From the NCBI GenBank assembly GCA_964440985.1, contig CAYTWE010000002.1, forward strand, positions 21,269 through 85,268: 64,000 nt of DNA, written 5' to 3'. Of this stretch, positions 8,439 through 17,721 are shown in pieces. The stretch is from UBA1731 sp964440985 (lineage in GTDB: Bacteria > Verrucomicrobiota > Kiritimatiellia > RFP12 > UBA1067). The translations under genes and the position numbers were made by a program. Every line of letters starts with the position of its first letter. The first letter of the stretch is position 1. The notes beneath the pieces are model-generated. The model did no database searches. It saw only the letters and a program-made list of their open reading frames with translations, and was not told the DNA's origin.

Positions 8439-9515
8439 TCAATAGCCGCAGTTGAGTATCTGATCCTCAAGCCCGAACGTAGTCGCTATGAGCGCAGAGC
8501 GCACCCACATGCCGTTGCGCATCTGCCTCCAGTACATCGCGCGAGGATCGTGGTCGCAGCACGTCGCTATCTCGTCGCGGCGCGGCAGCGGATGCATGAT
8601 TATCCCGTCAGGCTTGAGAAGTCCAAGCTCCTCCGCGCCGAACTTGAAGCGGGACGTATCGATCTTCGCGGACTCGCCCTTCGCGGAATCCCACTCGTCC
8701 TGGATGCGCGTCATGTACACCGCATCGGACACCTTGACCGCAGCCTTCAGGTCATCCGTCACCTCGAAGTCAATGCCCTTCTTCGCGAGGATCATCACCA
8801 CGTCGGCCGGCACCTGCAGATCAGGCGGCGCCACGAAGATCTGCTTCACGTCCTTGAAGTTTGTGAGCAGATAGCTCAAAGACCTCACCGTGCGTCCCCG
8901 CATGAGATCGCCGCAGAACGTCACGGTGCGGCCGTCGATGCCGCCCTTGTTCTCGAACGACCGGATGAGCGTGTAGATGTCGAGCAGCGCCTGCGTGGGG
9001 TGCTGATCCTTCCCGGAACCGGCATTCAGGATCGGTATCGGACGGTCGCTGTTCGACAGCTCCCACGCCATCTTCTCGGCAAGCCCCTTCTCCGGCGTAC
9101 GCATTATGATCATGTCGAAGTAGGATGAGAACGTGCGTATGGAATCCTCCTTGGACTCGCCCTTGAACTCCGACGATATCGCGGTGTCGCGCACGGAGCC
9201 GGTCGTCAAACCCAGTATCTGGCAGGCGGCAAGGTGCGAAAGGAACGTGCGCGAACTCGGCTGCGAGAAGTAGAGCATTGCGCGCTTGTGCGGAAGGAAC
9301 GACTTGAGAAACAATGCGCCTTCGCGTGACTTGGCTATGAAGCGTATGCGGTTCGCGAGCGCCGCAAGACGCTCCAGCACAGACCTGTCGAACTGCTGCG
9401 CGAACAGCGTGTGGTACGGCATTCCGTCACCGCCCGCACGCTCAAGATAGGGACGCTTCGCCTCAAGCGGCAGCGCCTCGAACTCCTCCCATCCCACTTC
9501 TGTCAGCTTCGCCAT
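8439..9515 (-). CDS. pyrB: Aspartate carbamoyltransferase
   Basis: Makes carbamoyl aspartate in pyrimidine synthesis. Carbamoyl-phosphate motif SSRT at about 87-90 (the usual form is STRT), HPTQALLD near 171 and HPLPRRDEI near 316 are intact. The protein is 358 residues, longer than the usual catalytic chain of about 310, because of an N-terminal extension of about 35 residues and a short C-terminal tail after HPLPRRDEI. The ATG at 9515 has AAGGAG upstream. No pyrI regulatory chain is adjacent. It lies 24 bp downstream of argF, so the two carbamoyltransferases are probably co-transcribed and draw on the same carbamoyl phosphate. Confidence 0.92.
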   Translation of the reverse strand: MAKLTEVGWEEFEALPLEAKRPYLERAGGDGMPYHTLFAQQFDRSVLERLAALANRIRFIAKSREGALFLKSFLPHKRAMLYFSQPSSRTFLSHLAACQILGLTTGSVRDTAISSEFKGESKEDSIRTFSSYFDMIIMRTPEKGLAEKMAWELSNSDRPIPILNAGSGKDQHPTQALLDIYTLIRSFENKGGIDGRTVTFCGDLMRGRTVRSLSYLLTNFKDVKQIFVAPPDLQVPADVVMILAKKGIDFEVTDDLKAAVKVSDAVYMTRIQDEWDSAKGESAKIDTSRFKFGAEELGLLKPDGIIMHPLPRRDEIATCCDHDPRAMYWRQMRNGMWVRSALIATTFGLEDQILNCGY

Positions 9516-9539
9516 CGTCTGTCTCCTTGTCTTTATGCG

Positions 9540-10550
9540 TCAGATTGTCGCACGGTCGCAGAGGGCCGACACGAAAAGCGCCTTTATCGTGTGCATCCGG
9601 TTCTCGGATTCGTCGAACACCTTTGAGTACTTGGACTCGAACACCTCATCCGTGACCTCAAGTGCGCCGCACTCCTTCGTGACGTCGGTGCTGTGGTCGT
9701 GGAAGGCGGGAAGGCAGTGCAGGAACATCAGTCTCCCGTCCATGTTGCCGGTCGCCTTCATGAGATCCATGTTTATCTGGTAGGGACGCAGCAGCTTGAT
9801 GCGCTCTGCCGTCTTGTCCTCCTCACCCATCGAAACCCACACGTCCGTGTACAGCACGTTCGCGCCCTTCACGCCCACGACAGGATCCTCCGACACGCGG
9901 ATGTCCACGCCGTTCTTTCTTGCGACGGCCTCCGCCTCGGCCAGCACCGCCTCATCCGGCCTCAAGGACGCAGGGGCGCAGCACACGTAGCGCACGCCGG
10001 CCTTCGCGCATCCCATCATCAGCGAATTGGCGACGTTGTTGCGTCCGTCGCCGACATAGGCGACCGTAACGTCCTTGAGCGAACCGAACGTCTCCTTCAC
10101 CGTGAGCAGGTCTGCAAGGATCTGTGTGGGATGGTAATCGTCGGTAAGCCCGTTCCACACGGGCACTCCGGACCACTGGCGAAGCTCCTCAACCGTCTTC
10201 TGCGAAAAGCCTCGGAACAGTATGCCGTCGTAGATGCGGCCAAGCACACGCGCCGTATCCTTGACGCTCTCCTTCTTTCCGAAATGGATGTCGGGGCGCG
10301 TAAGGTATTCAGCGTCACCGCCTTCGTCTCGGGCGGCTATCTGCGACGAATTGCGCGTCCGCGTGGACGACTTCTCGAATATCAGCGCAATCTGCTTCCG
10401 GCGCAGAAGATTTCCGCGCACCCCTGCATGACGGCGAGCCTTCAGCTGCGCCGCAAGATCGATCAGGTTGAGCATCTCTTCATCGGAAAAAGAGGTCATC
10501 CGCATGAGCGAACGCCCCTTCAAAGAATCCATCCAAGTCAACATCTTCAA
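9540..10550 (-). CDS. argF: Ornithine carbamoyltransferase
   Basis: Converts ornithine and carbamoyl phosphate to citrulline. Motifs: SSTRTR, KESVKDTARVLGR, NGLTDDYHPTQ, DVWVSMG and HCLPAFHD. The segment after STRTR reads NSSQIA where ornithine carbamoyltransferases normally have C(S/A)FEVA. The remaining motifs are intact, so activity is still expected. Start: TTG at 10550 has AAAGG at ideal spacing (5 bp), whereas the ATG at 10544 is 11 bp away; either is possible, giving 336 or 334 residues. A TATAAT lies about 23 bp upstream. argB and argD are 50 kb away in the window, so the arginine genes are split. Confidence 0.92.
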   Translation of the reverse strand: MKMLTWMDSLKGRSLMRMTSFSDEEMLNLIDLAAQLKARRHAGVRGNLLRRKQIALIFEKSSTRTRNSSQIAARDEGGDAEYLTRPDIHFGKKESVKDTARVLGRIYDGILFRGFSQKTVEELRQWSGVPVWNGLTDDYHPTQILADLLTVKETFGSLKDVTVAYVGDGRNNVANSLMMGCAKAGVRYVCCAPASLRPDEAVLAEAEAVARKNGVDIRVSEDPVVGVKGANVLYTDVWVSMGEEDKTAERIKLLRPYQINMDLMKATGNMDGRLMFLHCLPAFHDHSTDVTKECGALEVTDEVFESKYSKVFDESENRMHTIKALFVSALCDRATI

Positions 10551-10573
10551 GTCTACCTTTCTTCAGTCCGCAG

Positions 10574-10582
10574 ATTATACCA
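10574..10582 (-). promoter_or_regulatory. Extended -10 promoter of the argF-pyrB transcript
   Basis: Minus strand TGGTATAAT, a perfect -10 with a TGn extension; no good -35 is seen at 17 bp. Unlike lepB, it leaves room for a short leader with a ribosome-binding site. Confidence 0.6.
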
Positions 10583-10659
10583 CAAACGGCGGCTTCAGAT
10601 TCGCCGCCGAACCGGAATGGAAACGGCACGGCAATCCCGAAATCCGTACGGGGGAACAT

Positions 10660-11751
10660 TCAGCGGAGTTGGCGACCGCTCCTGCAATCAGCCCCCTGCG
10701 GGGCATCGGCGATGCGCCGTTCAACAGCCGAAATTACGGCGTTCACGGCATCCCCCTCCGCAACCTTGCCGACTGGCTTGCCGTCTTCATAGAGCAGGAA
10801 CACTCCATCGCCGCCGCAAAGTGCGATGTCCGCACCCTTCGCCTCACCCGGCCCGTTGACTACACAACCCATTACGGCGATGTGGGGAAGTGCGACATTG
10901 CGTCTGCCGCCGATCAGCTTGACAAGCGCCGATTCAACCGCCTCGGCGACTCCGCGCACGTCGCATTTCGTGCGTCCGCAGGTCGGACAGCTTGTCACGG
11001 ACGGACCAGGCTCCCTCAGCCCCAGCGCACGGAGAAGTTCAAGTCCGACAGCCACCTCCCTCTCCGGGGCGTCGGTCAGCGAAACCCGCACCGTGTCGCC
11101 TATGCCGTCCGAAAGCAGTATGCCGAGCGCAACCGACGAATGAACCGTGCCGCGCAGGAACGTGCCCGCCTCGGTCAGTCCGAGATGGAGCGGCAGGTCA
11201 GTCCTCTCCGCAAGCTCGCGGTATGCGGAGACCGTGTCCGCCACGTTGGATGCCTTGACGGAGACGACAATGTCGCGGAATCCTTCGTCCTCAAGCAGCT
11301 TTACGTGCTTGAGCGCCGACGACACAAGCGTCTCGCCCTTTTCAAGGCTGCCGCCGTTGACGCCGATGCGAATCGGTATGCCGCGCTCCTTTGCCGCCCT
11401 CGCAACCGCCTGCACACGGTCGCGTCCGCCGATGTTGCCGGGGTTTAGGCGCAGCGCATGGGTTCCGGCAGATATCGCAGCAAGCGCACACCTGTAGTCG
11501 AAGTGGATGTCCGCGACGATCGGGACCGGACTTTCCTTTGCAACCTCGCCAAGCGTCTGCGCGGCCGCGATGTCGGGGACTGTCAGCCGGACGATGTCTG
11601 CGCCGGCTTCGGCGCACGACTGGAGATGCGCCAAAATTGCCGCGGCGTCATGCGGATTGTCGGCAAGCATTGTCTGGACGCTCACCGGCGCACCGCCACC
11701 GACCGGCACACAGCCGACGTTCACCGTCCTCGTGCTATCTCTATATGTCAT
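10660..11751 (-). CDS. ispG: 4-hydroxy-3-methylbut-2-enyl diphosphate synthase
   Basis: Radical-type [4Fe-4S] enzyme of the MEP isoprenoid pathway, acting on methylerythritol cyclodiphosphate. The cluster cysteines are visible in SCPTCGRTKCD and in GCVVNGPGEA near the C-terminus. The N-terminal TIM barrel carries ADIHFDYRCAL and RLNPGNIG. It has 363 residues, the usual size for the bacterial two-domain form. The ATG at 11751 (MTYRDSTRTV) is chosen because GAGGAG lies about 8 bp upstream; an earlier GTG has no such site. It lies 30 bp downstream of the EamA transporter gene. Confidence 0.95.
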   Translation of the reverse strand: MTYRDSTRTVNVGCVPVGGGAPVSVQTMLADNPHDAAAILAHLQSCAEAGADIVRLTVPDIAAAQTLGEVAKESPVPIVADIHFDYRCALAAISAGTHALRLNPGNIGGRDRVQAVARAAKERGIPIRIGVNGGSLEKGETLVSSALKHVKLLEDEGFRDIVVSVKASNVADTVSAYRELAERTDLPLHLGLTEAGTFLRGTVHSSVALGILLSDGIGDTVRVSLTDAPEREVAVGLELLRALGLREPGPSVTSCPTCGRTKCDVRGVAEAVESALVKLIGGRRNVALPHIAVMGCVVNGPGEAKGADIALCGGDGVFLLYEDGKPVGKVAEGDAVNAVISAVERRIADAPQGADCRSGRQLR

Positions 11752-11781
11752 GATTCCGCTCCTCGTTGAACCGCACACAGC

Positions 11782-12657
11782 CTATGCGTGAATGCACAGA
11801 AGCGCAACTCCAAGAAGTATCATGGCGAGCGCAAGACCCTTGCGCTTCAGGTTGCGCTCATGGAACACCATCGCTCCAAGCACGAACGTGATGACCACAG
11901 AAAAGCGACGGAGGAGCGAACCGACGGAAATCGATACGTCAGGTATGGCAAGCCCATGGAAATACAGCCAGTCCGCAGCCGCCAGCAGAATGCCGGTGGC
12001 GGGGATCGTCCATCGCCACTCAAACCTGTCGTGCCTCATCCGCGCCATGCGCTGAACGCAGAGCATCGAAGCGTAAACTGCAACGAGTCCGATCTGAAAC
12101 CAGAACTGCACCTTCTCCACCGGAATTGAGCATCTCTGCAGGATGAACTTGTCCCAAAGGCTCGACAGCGCACTCATGCACATTCCGCCGACAGCGAACC
12201 ATACGGCGCGGGAGCGCAGAAAATCAATGCCCTCATGCCGCCCGGCCCAGCTGAACGTCCAATAGCCGATGAAGACGAGGAGCATTCCCGCCCCCTGCAC
12301 AGGCGAAGGACGCTCGCCGTAGAGGAAGAACGCCGCGATGAACACCATGGCAGGGGCAGAGGCGCGTATCGGCGTCGCAATTGTGATCGGCAGGGTGCGA
12401 AGCGCACAGTACGTCAGCACCCATGACGTCGAAACTATCAGGCACTTGATCGCTATGAGCAGAAATTCTCGCGGTGAGACGTCTATCGCATCGCCGATGC
12501 CGCCGGCGACGCCAAGGGCTACCACATACGCAATAGCACCGGCGACCGTAGCGAAAAGCAGCACAGGCAGCACGGCGTTTTCCCTGACGCTCGCCTTCTT
12601 CGTCAGGTCGTAGAAGGCGAGAAACACCGAACTCGCAAGAATCCACCAGATCCACAT
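11782..12657 (-). CDS. EamA/DMT-family transporter
   Basis: Inner-membrane permease of the drug/metabolite superfamily. There are about ten hydrophobic segments in two similar halves over 291 residues. Substrate is not predictable; members export amino acids, nucleotides or sugars. It sits 24 bp after the DUF4832-type gene and 30 bp before ispG, so it may belong to the saccharide operon upstream. Confidence 0.8.
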   Translation of the reverse strand: MWIWWILASSVFLAFYDLTKKASVRENAVLPVLLFATVAGAIAYVVALGVAGGIGDAIDVSPREFLLIAIKCLIVSTSWVLTYCALRTLPITIATPIRASAPAMVFIAAFFLYGERPSPVQGAGMLLVFIGYWTFSWAGRHEGIDFLRSRAVWFAVGGMCMSALSSLWDKFILQRCSIPVEKVQFWFQIGLVAVYASMLCVQRMARMRHDRFEWRWTIPATGILLAAADWLYFHGLAIPDVSISVGSLLRRFSVVITFVLGAMVFHERNLKRKGLALAMILLGVALLCIHA

Positions 12658-12681
12658 ACCGATAAAACCGAAACGCCGCCG

Positions 12682-14187
12682 TCACCGCCCGTCAACCGCG
12701 AATTCAATCTTGCCAAGCCTGTACCGGCGATGTCCGTCGTCATGCGGGTACGGCAGCTCGTAGACCGGCGTTCCGTCCACCTTCCCGACGGAGACGTAAA
12801 CGTCAAACGTCCCGGCGGGCAGATTCGGCATGAACCAACGCCCGAGCGTGAACGATTTTGACGACACCTTCGCCACGGCCTTGCCAGGCTCCGCCGTTTC
12901 GAGCGTCTTCAGGTTGAACGCATCATCAACAAGGACGGCCAGCACGTTCCCTTTGCCGTTTTTGACCGTAAGGGCCGGGTACGCATCGCCATGGCATGGA
13001 GCGACGCCCACATTGGCCCATGCCCAGCGTATGCTGAACGGCTTTGCGTCCATGCCGATGTTTGTCTTGCCGAACCAGTCCGGCTTCTCGTCAGGAATGC
13101 ATCTGCCCACGCGGACGGACTTCGGCCACGAAACATCCCGAAGGTTGAAGCGGTAGCCGAGACGCCGGTTGATCCGCTCAACGGACGTCGGCGAATCCTT
13201 GAGGATTTCCCGTGCATCGCCGTGGATCGCCATGAAGGAGGCGTGATACGCCTCGACTGACTGATAGAGAAGTTCGCTGTCCCACGAACCTGCCCTTGAG
13301 CATTGCCGGAAATGACCCGACTCCACAATCACCGGAAGCGTCCGCCAGAAACGATCCGCCATCTCGGCGTGTTTCCACTGGTTTGGCTTTTTGCTTACAA
13401 GTATCGAATCGTCACGCAGCGTGACGCCCTTCGACCTTGCGTAGTCGGTGAGCGGCCAGTTGCCGCTTACGTTCCACGCGCCGTCAACATCGTCCGAAAT
13501 GGCCAGCAACGTCTTTTTGAAATGCTTGCAATGCAGATCGATGTGCGCCCGGACAGCCCTTTCCGTCTGCTCTTTGTTGAAGTTCACCGAATATGCGGTA
13601 TGCCCCTCGCCCCACATACCGAACGACCCGATGTCAACGAACGCGATGCGTTCGTCGCCGTCGTACCGTTCCGCGAAGACCTTGAGGAACGCATCAAGCT
13701 TCGCAAGGAAGATGGGGTCGTTGAAATCGGGATCCACGAATTTTCCGTTCGGATCTTCGCCTTTCTGCCAAGTGCAGCGTATCGCACGCGCACCCGCATC
13801 GAAGACCCACTTTGGCGTGGCGTATTCGCACCACCCCTCAGAAGCCGTAATGCGGAAGGACACCTGGCATCCGCGATCGGTGAACCGCTGCATCACCGAA
13901 TCAACCGCCGCCCAGTTGAACACGCCCTCCTCCGGCTCGATCATGCTCCACGGGAAGCGGAGATACACCTGATTGCATCCAGGAAACCATGCCGCCGAAT
14001 CGCCCGGCTCAAGGTAGCGGCCATAGTTCGCCGGCATGTTGTCGTAGTAGTAGCACTGCCACCCCATGCCGGGGTTGGAAAGCGCACGTCCGTCATCCGA
14101 CGGCGAACAGGTCGTCATCTCGACAGCGCAGGACAGAAGCGGCGCGGCAAGCGAAACAATCGCCGAAAGCGCACTGAACCTTTTCAT
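12682..14187 (-). CDS. Secreted DUF4832-type protein with a glycosidase-like TIM barrel
   Basis: Predicted exported protein of 501 residues. The signal peptide ends near LLSCA; a Cys at that point could also be lipidated. The N-terminal half resembles GH42/GH5-like barrels, with NPGMGW, WSMIEPEEGVFNW and a DIGSFGMWGEGHT motif whose acidic residues fall where a glycosidase acid/base would be. The C-terminal part (FSIRWAWANVGVAPCH) matches DUF4832 proteins. Family knowledge supports a role in polysaccharide degradation, but no activity is established. The ATG at 14187 has AGGAGG upstream. It is followed by a transporter and preceded 26 bp upstream by a heparinase II/III-like gene. Confidence 0.7.
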   Translation of the reverse strand: MKRFSALSAIVSLAAPLLSCAVEMTTCSPSDDGRALSNPGMGWQCYYYDNMPANYGRYLEPGDSAAWFPGCNQVYLRFPWSMIEPEEGVFNWAAVDSVMQRFTDRGCQVSFRITASEGWCEYATPKWVFDAGARAIRCTWQKGEDPNGKFVDPDFNDPIFLAKLDAFLKVFAERYDGDERIAFVDIGSFGMWGEGHTAYSVNFNKEQTERAVRAHIDLHCKHFKKTLLAISDDVDGAWNVSGNWPLTDYARSKGVTLRDDSILVSKKPNQWKHAEMADRFWRTLPVIVESGHFRQCSRAGSWDSELLYQSVEAYHASFMAIHGDAREILKDSPTSVERINRRLGYRFNLRDVSWPKSVRVGRCIPDEKPDWFGKTNIGMDAKPFSIRWAWANVGVAPCHGDAYPALTVKNGKGNVLAVLVDDAFNLKTLETAEPGKAVAKVSSKSFTLGRWFMPNLPAGTFDVYVSVGKVDGTPVYELPYPHDDGHRRYRLGKIEFAVDGR

Positions 14188-14213
14188 GACACACCCTCCT
14201 TCAGCGGATATGC

Positions 14214-16181
14214 TCACCGCGCACCGTGGCCGCGGGACTTCGCCTTCTTCACGGACACTCCGCCCTTTCGCAGAAACTTGACCTTATACGTCTCGGATGG
14301 GGACTTCACCGTGACTGTGTTTTCGATTCCCTGTCTGTACGATATCTTCCACGGAGACGGCACACCCGTCCGCTTCACCACAAGTACGGTCACAATCGTG
14401 GCCTTCACGCCTGAAGGCGTCGCCGCGGAGAGATGCCACTGCCTGCAATCCTTGAAACGCGCATCGAGCGACGGCGGATCGAAGGCGTCCGTCTGCGAAA
14501 ACGCAAGCTTGTCAGGCGACAGGAAATGGACTTCCATCGACGCCCTTGGCCGTACGATCTCGACGCAATTGCGTTTTTCGTCAATGCGCATCTCGTCAGT
14601 CGCGTGAAGCCAGTATTTGAACGTATGCGGCGTCTTGGCGGCAAGCGTATCGCGTATCACGAACACGTCGCGTCCGAGGCGCACCACATCACGCAGGGCC
14701 TTCGTCAACTTTCCGTCGTACGCCGCAGTGGCGTCACCCGTGAAGGAGATCACATCGCCGTCGTCACGGAAGTCCGATATGCTGGACGCCGCCTTCTCCC
14801 CGCGTATCTGGCTCGGAACGTCATCGTACGTGATGCCGCACTTTGCGCGGGTAGACCTTGTCCATTTGTCGTGATGAAGCGAACTGTAGCAGTCGTAGAA
14901 TCCGGACGGAATCGCGAGCGGCTCCCCCCACGCGGCGACCGCGAAGCAGTTCTGGTCGTTGTGTCCGTGAGAGACGCTGCCGTACGGCGACGCCCTGAAA
15001 TAGAATGCGACATCCTCCATCGCATCTGTCACGTCCGAGTGTGAGCACACAAGCCCGACGGAGGGGAAATAGCGTGTGCCGGGCAGATTCTTCGGGCGAT
15101 CGTACTGCGGCTCGCGATCCTTGAGGAAGAACGGCCACAGTCCGCGGGCATCGCAATTGGGGGACTTGTCGGCGAACCAGTTCAGCGCCGGGTCGTCCTG
15201 CGCATCGGCGAGTAGACGGATGATGTTCGGATACCACGAATCGGCCTGCTGTCCGTCTCCGAACGGAGATATCGGCGAGCCGGGCGGACACTGGTAGATG
15301 AGATACCATGGGGTGTTCTTGAAAAACGGCTTTGTCGACATGATGTCCTCACCGCCCGACAGACGGTAGGCGAGCAGGGATTCGAGATTGTACTCCATGT
15401 ACCAGCTCCAGTAGTGCGGACCTTCGTTCCAGCCGCCGTCGTCGCCGCCCCATGCGGGATAGATGTTGCGGAAGACATCCAGCACGTAGTTCCGCCACAG
15501 CTCCATTTCGGGATGCTCCCTCTCAAGCGCGATGCAGGCCTCAAGCAGAAAACCGATCTGCCGGCCAAGGTGGGAACTGTATGGGTTCTGGTGGAACTTT
15601 GCCTTCTGGAGGAGGGCGTACACGTCTCCGGCGCGGGTGACCAGGCATTTCTCCACCTTCGCCCGCTCCTCATCGGTGTAGAGCGGACGCGTCCAGTCGT
15701 ATGCGCGGCATCCCCGCCGCAGTATGCTCATGGCCGCTTCGTCGTTGTGGAACGTCCATGTCGAGCCTTTCGGATCGAAACCGGTGAAATGCAGCAGCCG
15801 GCGCTTCGCCTCCGCGCCAAGTTCCGCGTCGCCGGTGAGCAGATACGCCAACGCGCACTCCGCCATCTGACCGCACGGCGGGCGGATGGCCCTGAATATC
15901 TCCTGGTACGCAAGCCCGTACGCCGGCCCTTTCAGCCCGTCAAGCCTTTCCGGCTCCGGCATCAGCTCCTGACCGACATAGCGCCGGCTCAACCGCACGA
16001 TTGTGTTGGCTTTGCGCTCAAGGTCGCCGCCTTCAGCGCAACGTCTGCGGAAGGATTCAATTGTGTCCTCGGTGAAGAAGAGACGCGGCGACATTGCGTC
16101 CGCTGCGCACCTCAAGCCAAGAAATACAGTGGTCAGCAGAATGAACGCACCGAACCACGCCCGCTTTGACGATACGGTCAT
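14214..16181 (-). CDS. Heparinase II/III-like exported polysaccharide lyase
   Basis: Predicted periplasmic lyase for uronic-acid-containing polysaccharides. It has an N-terminal signal sequence (residues about 7-28), an (alpha/alpha) toroid up to about 400 and a heparinase II/III domain with GHNDQNCFAV and GFYDCYSS near the middle. Length is 655 residues from the ATG at 16181, preceded by GAGGAG. That ATG overlaps the upstream stop codon (ATGA), indicating translational coupling with the UDP-sugar dehydrogenase gene. Substrate (alginate, heparin or another uronan) cannot be assigned. With the DUF4832 protein and transporter it makes a plausible saccharide-handling operon. Confidence 0.75.
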   Translation of the reverse strand: MTVSSKRAWFGAFILLTTVFLGLRCAADAMSPRLFFTEDTIESFRRRCAEGGDLERKANTIVRLSRRYVGQELMPEPERLDGLKGPAYGLAYQEIFRAIRPPCGQMAECALAYLLTGDAELGAEAKRRLLHFTGFDPKGSTWTFHNDEAAMSILRRGCRAYDWTRPLYTDEERAKVEKCLVTRAGDVYALLQKAKFHQNPYSSHLGRQIGFLLEACIALEREHPEMELWRNYVLDVFRNIYPAWGGDDGGWNEGPHYWSWYMEYNLESLLAYRLSGGEDIMSTKPFFKNTPWYLIYQCPPGSPISPFGDGQQADSWYPNIIRLLADAQDDPALNWFADKSPNCDARGLWPFFLKDREPQYDRPKNLPGTRYFPSVGLVCSHSDVTDAMEDVAFYFRASPYGSVSHGHNDQNCFAVAAWGEPLAIPSGFYDCYSSLHHDKWTRSTRAKCGITYDDVPSQIRGEKAASSISDFRDDGDVISFTGDATAAYDGKLTKALRDVVRLGRDVFVIRDTLAAKTPHTFKYWLHATDEMRIDEKRNCVEIVRPRASMEVHFLSPDKLAFSQTDAFDPPSLDARFKDCRQWHLSAATPSGVKATIVTVLVVKRTGVPSPWKISYRQGIENTVTVKSPSETYKVKFLRKGGVSVKKAKSRGHGAR

Positions 16182-16948
16182 ATGTGCTCCTCTACGCCAC
16201 GGAAGTGTACGTTCAGTTCGTGAAGCGGCGCAAGGAGCTGCCCGAGGGGCTGTCCGGCGGTGAGCTTCGCAAATGCGTTCACGTCCTTCGGGAAGCACTT
16301 TCCGCCGTAGCCGCGCTTTCCGTCGGGACCTGGAACGTACGTATGCGTATCGTTGATGTATCCGGACAGCAGGCATCCATTGTGCACCCGTGCCCAATCC
16401 GCCCCCATCTTTTCGCAGTATTCCCTTACCGCGTTGAAGTACGTCACCTTGTACGCGCCGAACACGTTGTGGGCGTACTTGGTGATCTCCGCCTCAAGGG
16501 GCGTCATCGTAGTGAAGTTCTTTCCCTTGAAGATGCGCGTCAAAAGCTCCACCGCGCCGGTGAACACCATCGTCTGGCGTCGGAAGTCCTCGATGTGCGT
16601 CCTCTCCGTAAGGAACTCCGGCATGTAGCAGACCTGATGCCCGGTCTCCCTCGAAAGCATGTCGCTCGTGCCGGGCAGCACCGTGGTGCGAACAAACACC
16701 GGGACGTCCGGCAGCCCGCATATGATCCGCTTCATCAGCGTAAGATCCTGCGTACCGTCATCCTCCGTGGGCACGTGTATCTGCAGGAACGCGATGTCGA
16801 TTTCGGAGAGATCGTCGTTCATGCCCTTCGGCGGATCGCTCACATACACCTTCACGGCGGGATTGTTCTCGTCCAACCACGCCTTAAGCGCACCGCCTAC
16901 GAATCCGCAGCCGATGATTCCGACCTTGATATCCGAACTGTCGCCCAT
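16178..16948 (-). CDS. Short UDP-glucose/GDP-mannose dehydrogenase-family protein
   Basis: NAD-dependent sugar-nucleotide dehydrogenase family. The Rossmann motif GIIGCGFVGGAL is at about residues 9-20, TTVLPGTS and MPEFLTERT are in the middle, and the active-site Cys lies in GYGGKCFPKDVNAF near the end. The protein stops about 30 residues after that, at 256 residues, so the third (UDP-sugar binding) domain of the family, needed for a full UDP-glucose dehydrogenase of about 430 residues, is absent. There is no sign of frameshift: the stop overlaps the next gene's start. It may be a reduced enzyme or have another substrate. ATG at 16948 preferred over the GTG two codons upstream for ribosome-site spacing. 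Confidence 0.75.
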   Translation of the reverse strand: MGDSSDIKVGIIGCGFVGGALKAWLDENNPAVKVYVSDPPKGMNDDLSEIDIAFLQIHVPTEDDGTQDLTLMKRIICGLPDVPVFVRTTVLPGTSDMLSRETGHQVCYMPEFLTERTHIEDFRRQTMVFTGAVELLTRIFKGKNFTTMTPLEAEITKYAHNVFGAYKVTYFNAVREYCEKMGADWARVHNGCLLSGYINDTHTYVPGPDGKRGYGGKCFPKDVNAFAKLTAGQPLGQLLAPLHELNVHFRGVEEHI

Positions 16949-16950
16949 CT

Positions 16951-17667
16951 TCACGATTCCTTTCCTCTCTGCTCAAACAATGCATTGCGCATGGTGTCGT
17001 CCGGTGCAGTGCGCGGCAGAAACTCCGCATCCACACCGAGTTCTCTCCGCATGGCCGCCGCAAGCGCCTTCACGCCGAACGTCTCTGTCTCGTAATGTCC
17101 CGCACAGACCATCTTCATGCCGCAGTTCTCGGCGGCGATCACATCGCCCCACGAAGCCTCTCCCGTGACGAACAGTCCGCAGCCGAGGTTCTTCGCAGCT
17201 TCGGCGAACTCGCCCGCGCCGCCGCTGCATACGCCGACCTTGATGCCCTGCGGATTGCGGCCAGTCACCCCTATGGTGTTGCCGTGATAGACGAAAGCCG
17301 GCTTCAACCCCTTCAGACCAAGGAAGCGGGCAAGTTCATGGTTGTTGCCGTACTTTCTGTTCGCGTCAAGCGGCAGATGGTATGCGGCGATGGCTACGCC
17401 GCCCTCGATTGCCGCCTTCACCACCCCGTATGTGCCGCCGGTTATGCGGCGGATCCCTCCCCCCCACGAGATGCCGTGATGCACCACGAGCAGCTGCGCC
17501 CCTGACGCAACCGCAGATTTCACGGACGCCATCGAGGCGTCAACGGCGAAAGCGACCTTGGTGACGTCATCCGGCCCCTCCACCTGAAGTCCGTTGTTCG
17601 ACACATCGTCGAACTTCTTCACATCAAGCGTCCGGTCGATCCAATCCAATATCCGTTTCAGCTTCAT
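16951..17667 (-). CDS. NIF3-family dinuclear metal-centre protein
   Basis: NIF3/YbgI/YqfO family, sometimes annotated GTP cyclohydrolase 1 type 2 homologue; function not firmly established. Conserved motifs are NNGLQVEG, VVHHGISW (metal His pair), AYHLPLDAN and GHYETE, with metal ligands in place. It has 238 residues, the short form without the inserted PII-like domain. The ATG at 17667 has no Shine-Dalgarno sequence; a perfect extended -10 ends 9 bp upstream, predicting a leaderless transcript. It starts a run of tightly coupled genes reaching the heparinase-like gene. Confidence 0.88.
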   Translation of the reverse strand: MKLKRILDWIDRTLDVKKFDDVSNNGLQVEGPDDVTKVAFAVDASMASVKSAVASGAQLLVVHHGISWGGGIRRITGGTYGVVKAAIEGGVAIAAYHLPLDANRKYGNNHELARFLGLKGLKPAFVYHGNTIGVTGRNPQGIKVGVCSGGAGEFAEAAKNLGCGLFVTGEASWGDVIAAENCGMKMVCAGHYETETFGVKALAAAMRRELGVDAEFLPRTAPDDTMRNALFEQRGKES

Positions 17668-17676
17668 TGTCGGAGC

Positions 17677-17685
17677 ATTATAGCA
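17677..17685 (-). promoter_or_regulatory. Extended -10 promoter of the NIF3 gene, nearly leaderless
   Basis: Minus strand TGCTATAAT (17677-17685). The start codon follows only 9 bp after the hexamer. No convincing -35 is visible, as is common with TGn-extended promoters. Confidence 0.65.
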
Positions 17686-17721
17686 CATGAGGCGAACCGT
17701 GCGCGACGCGAGGGTGGCGCG

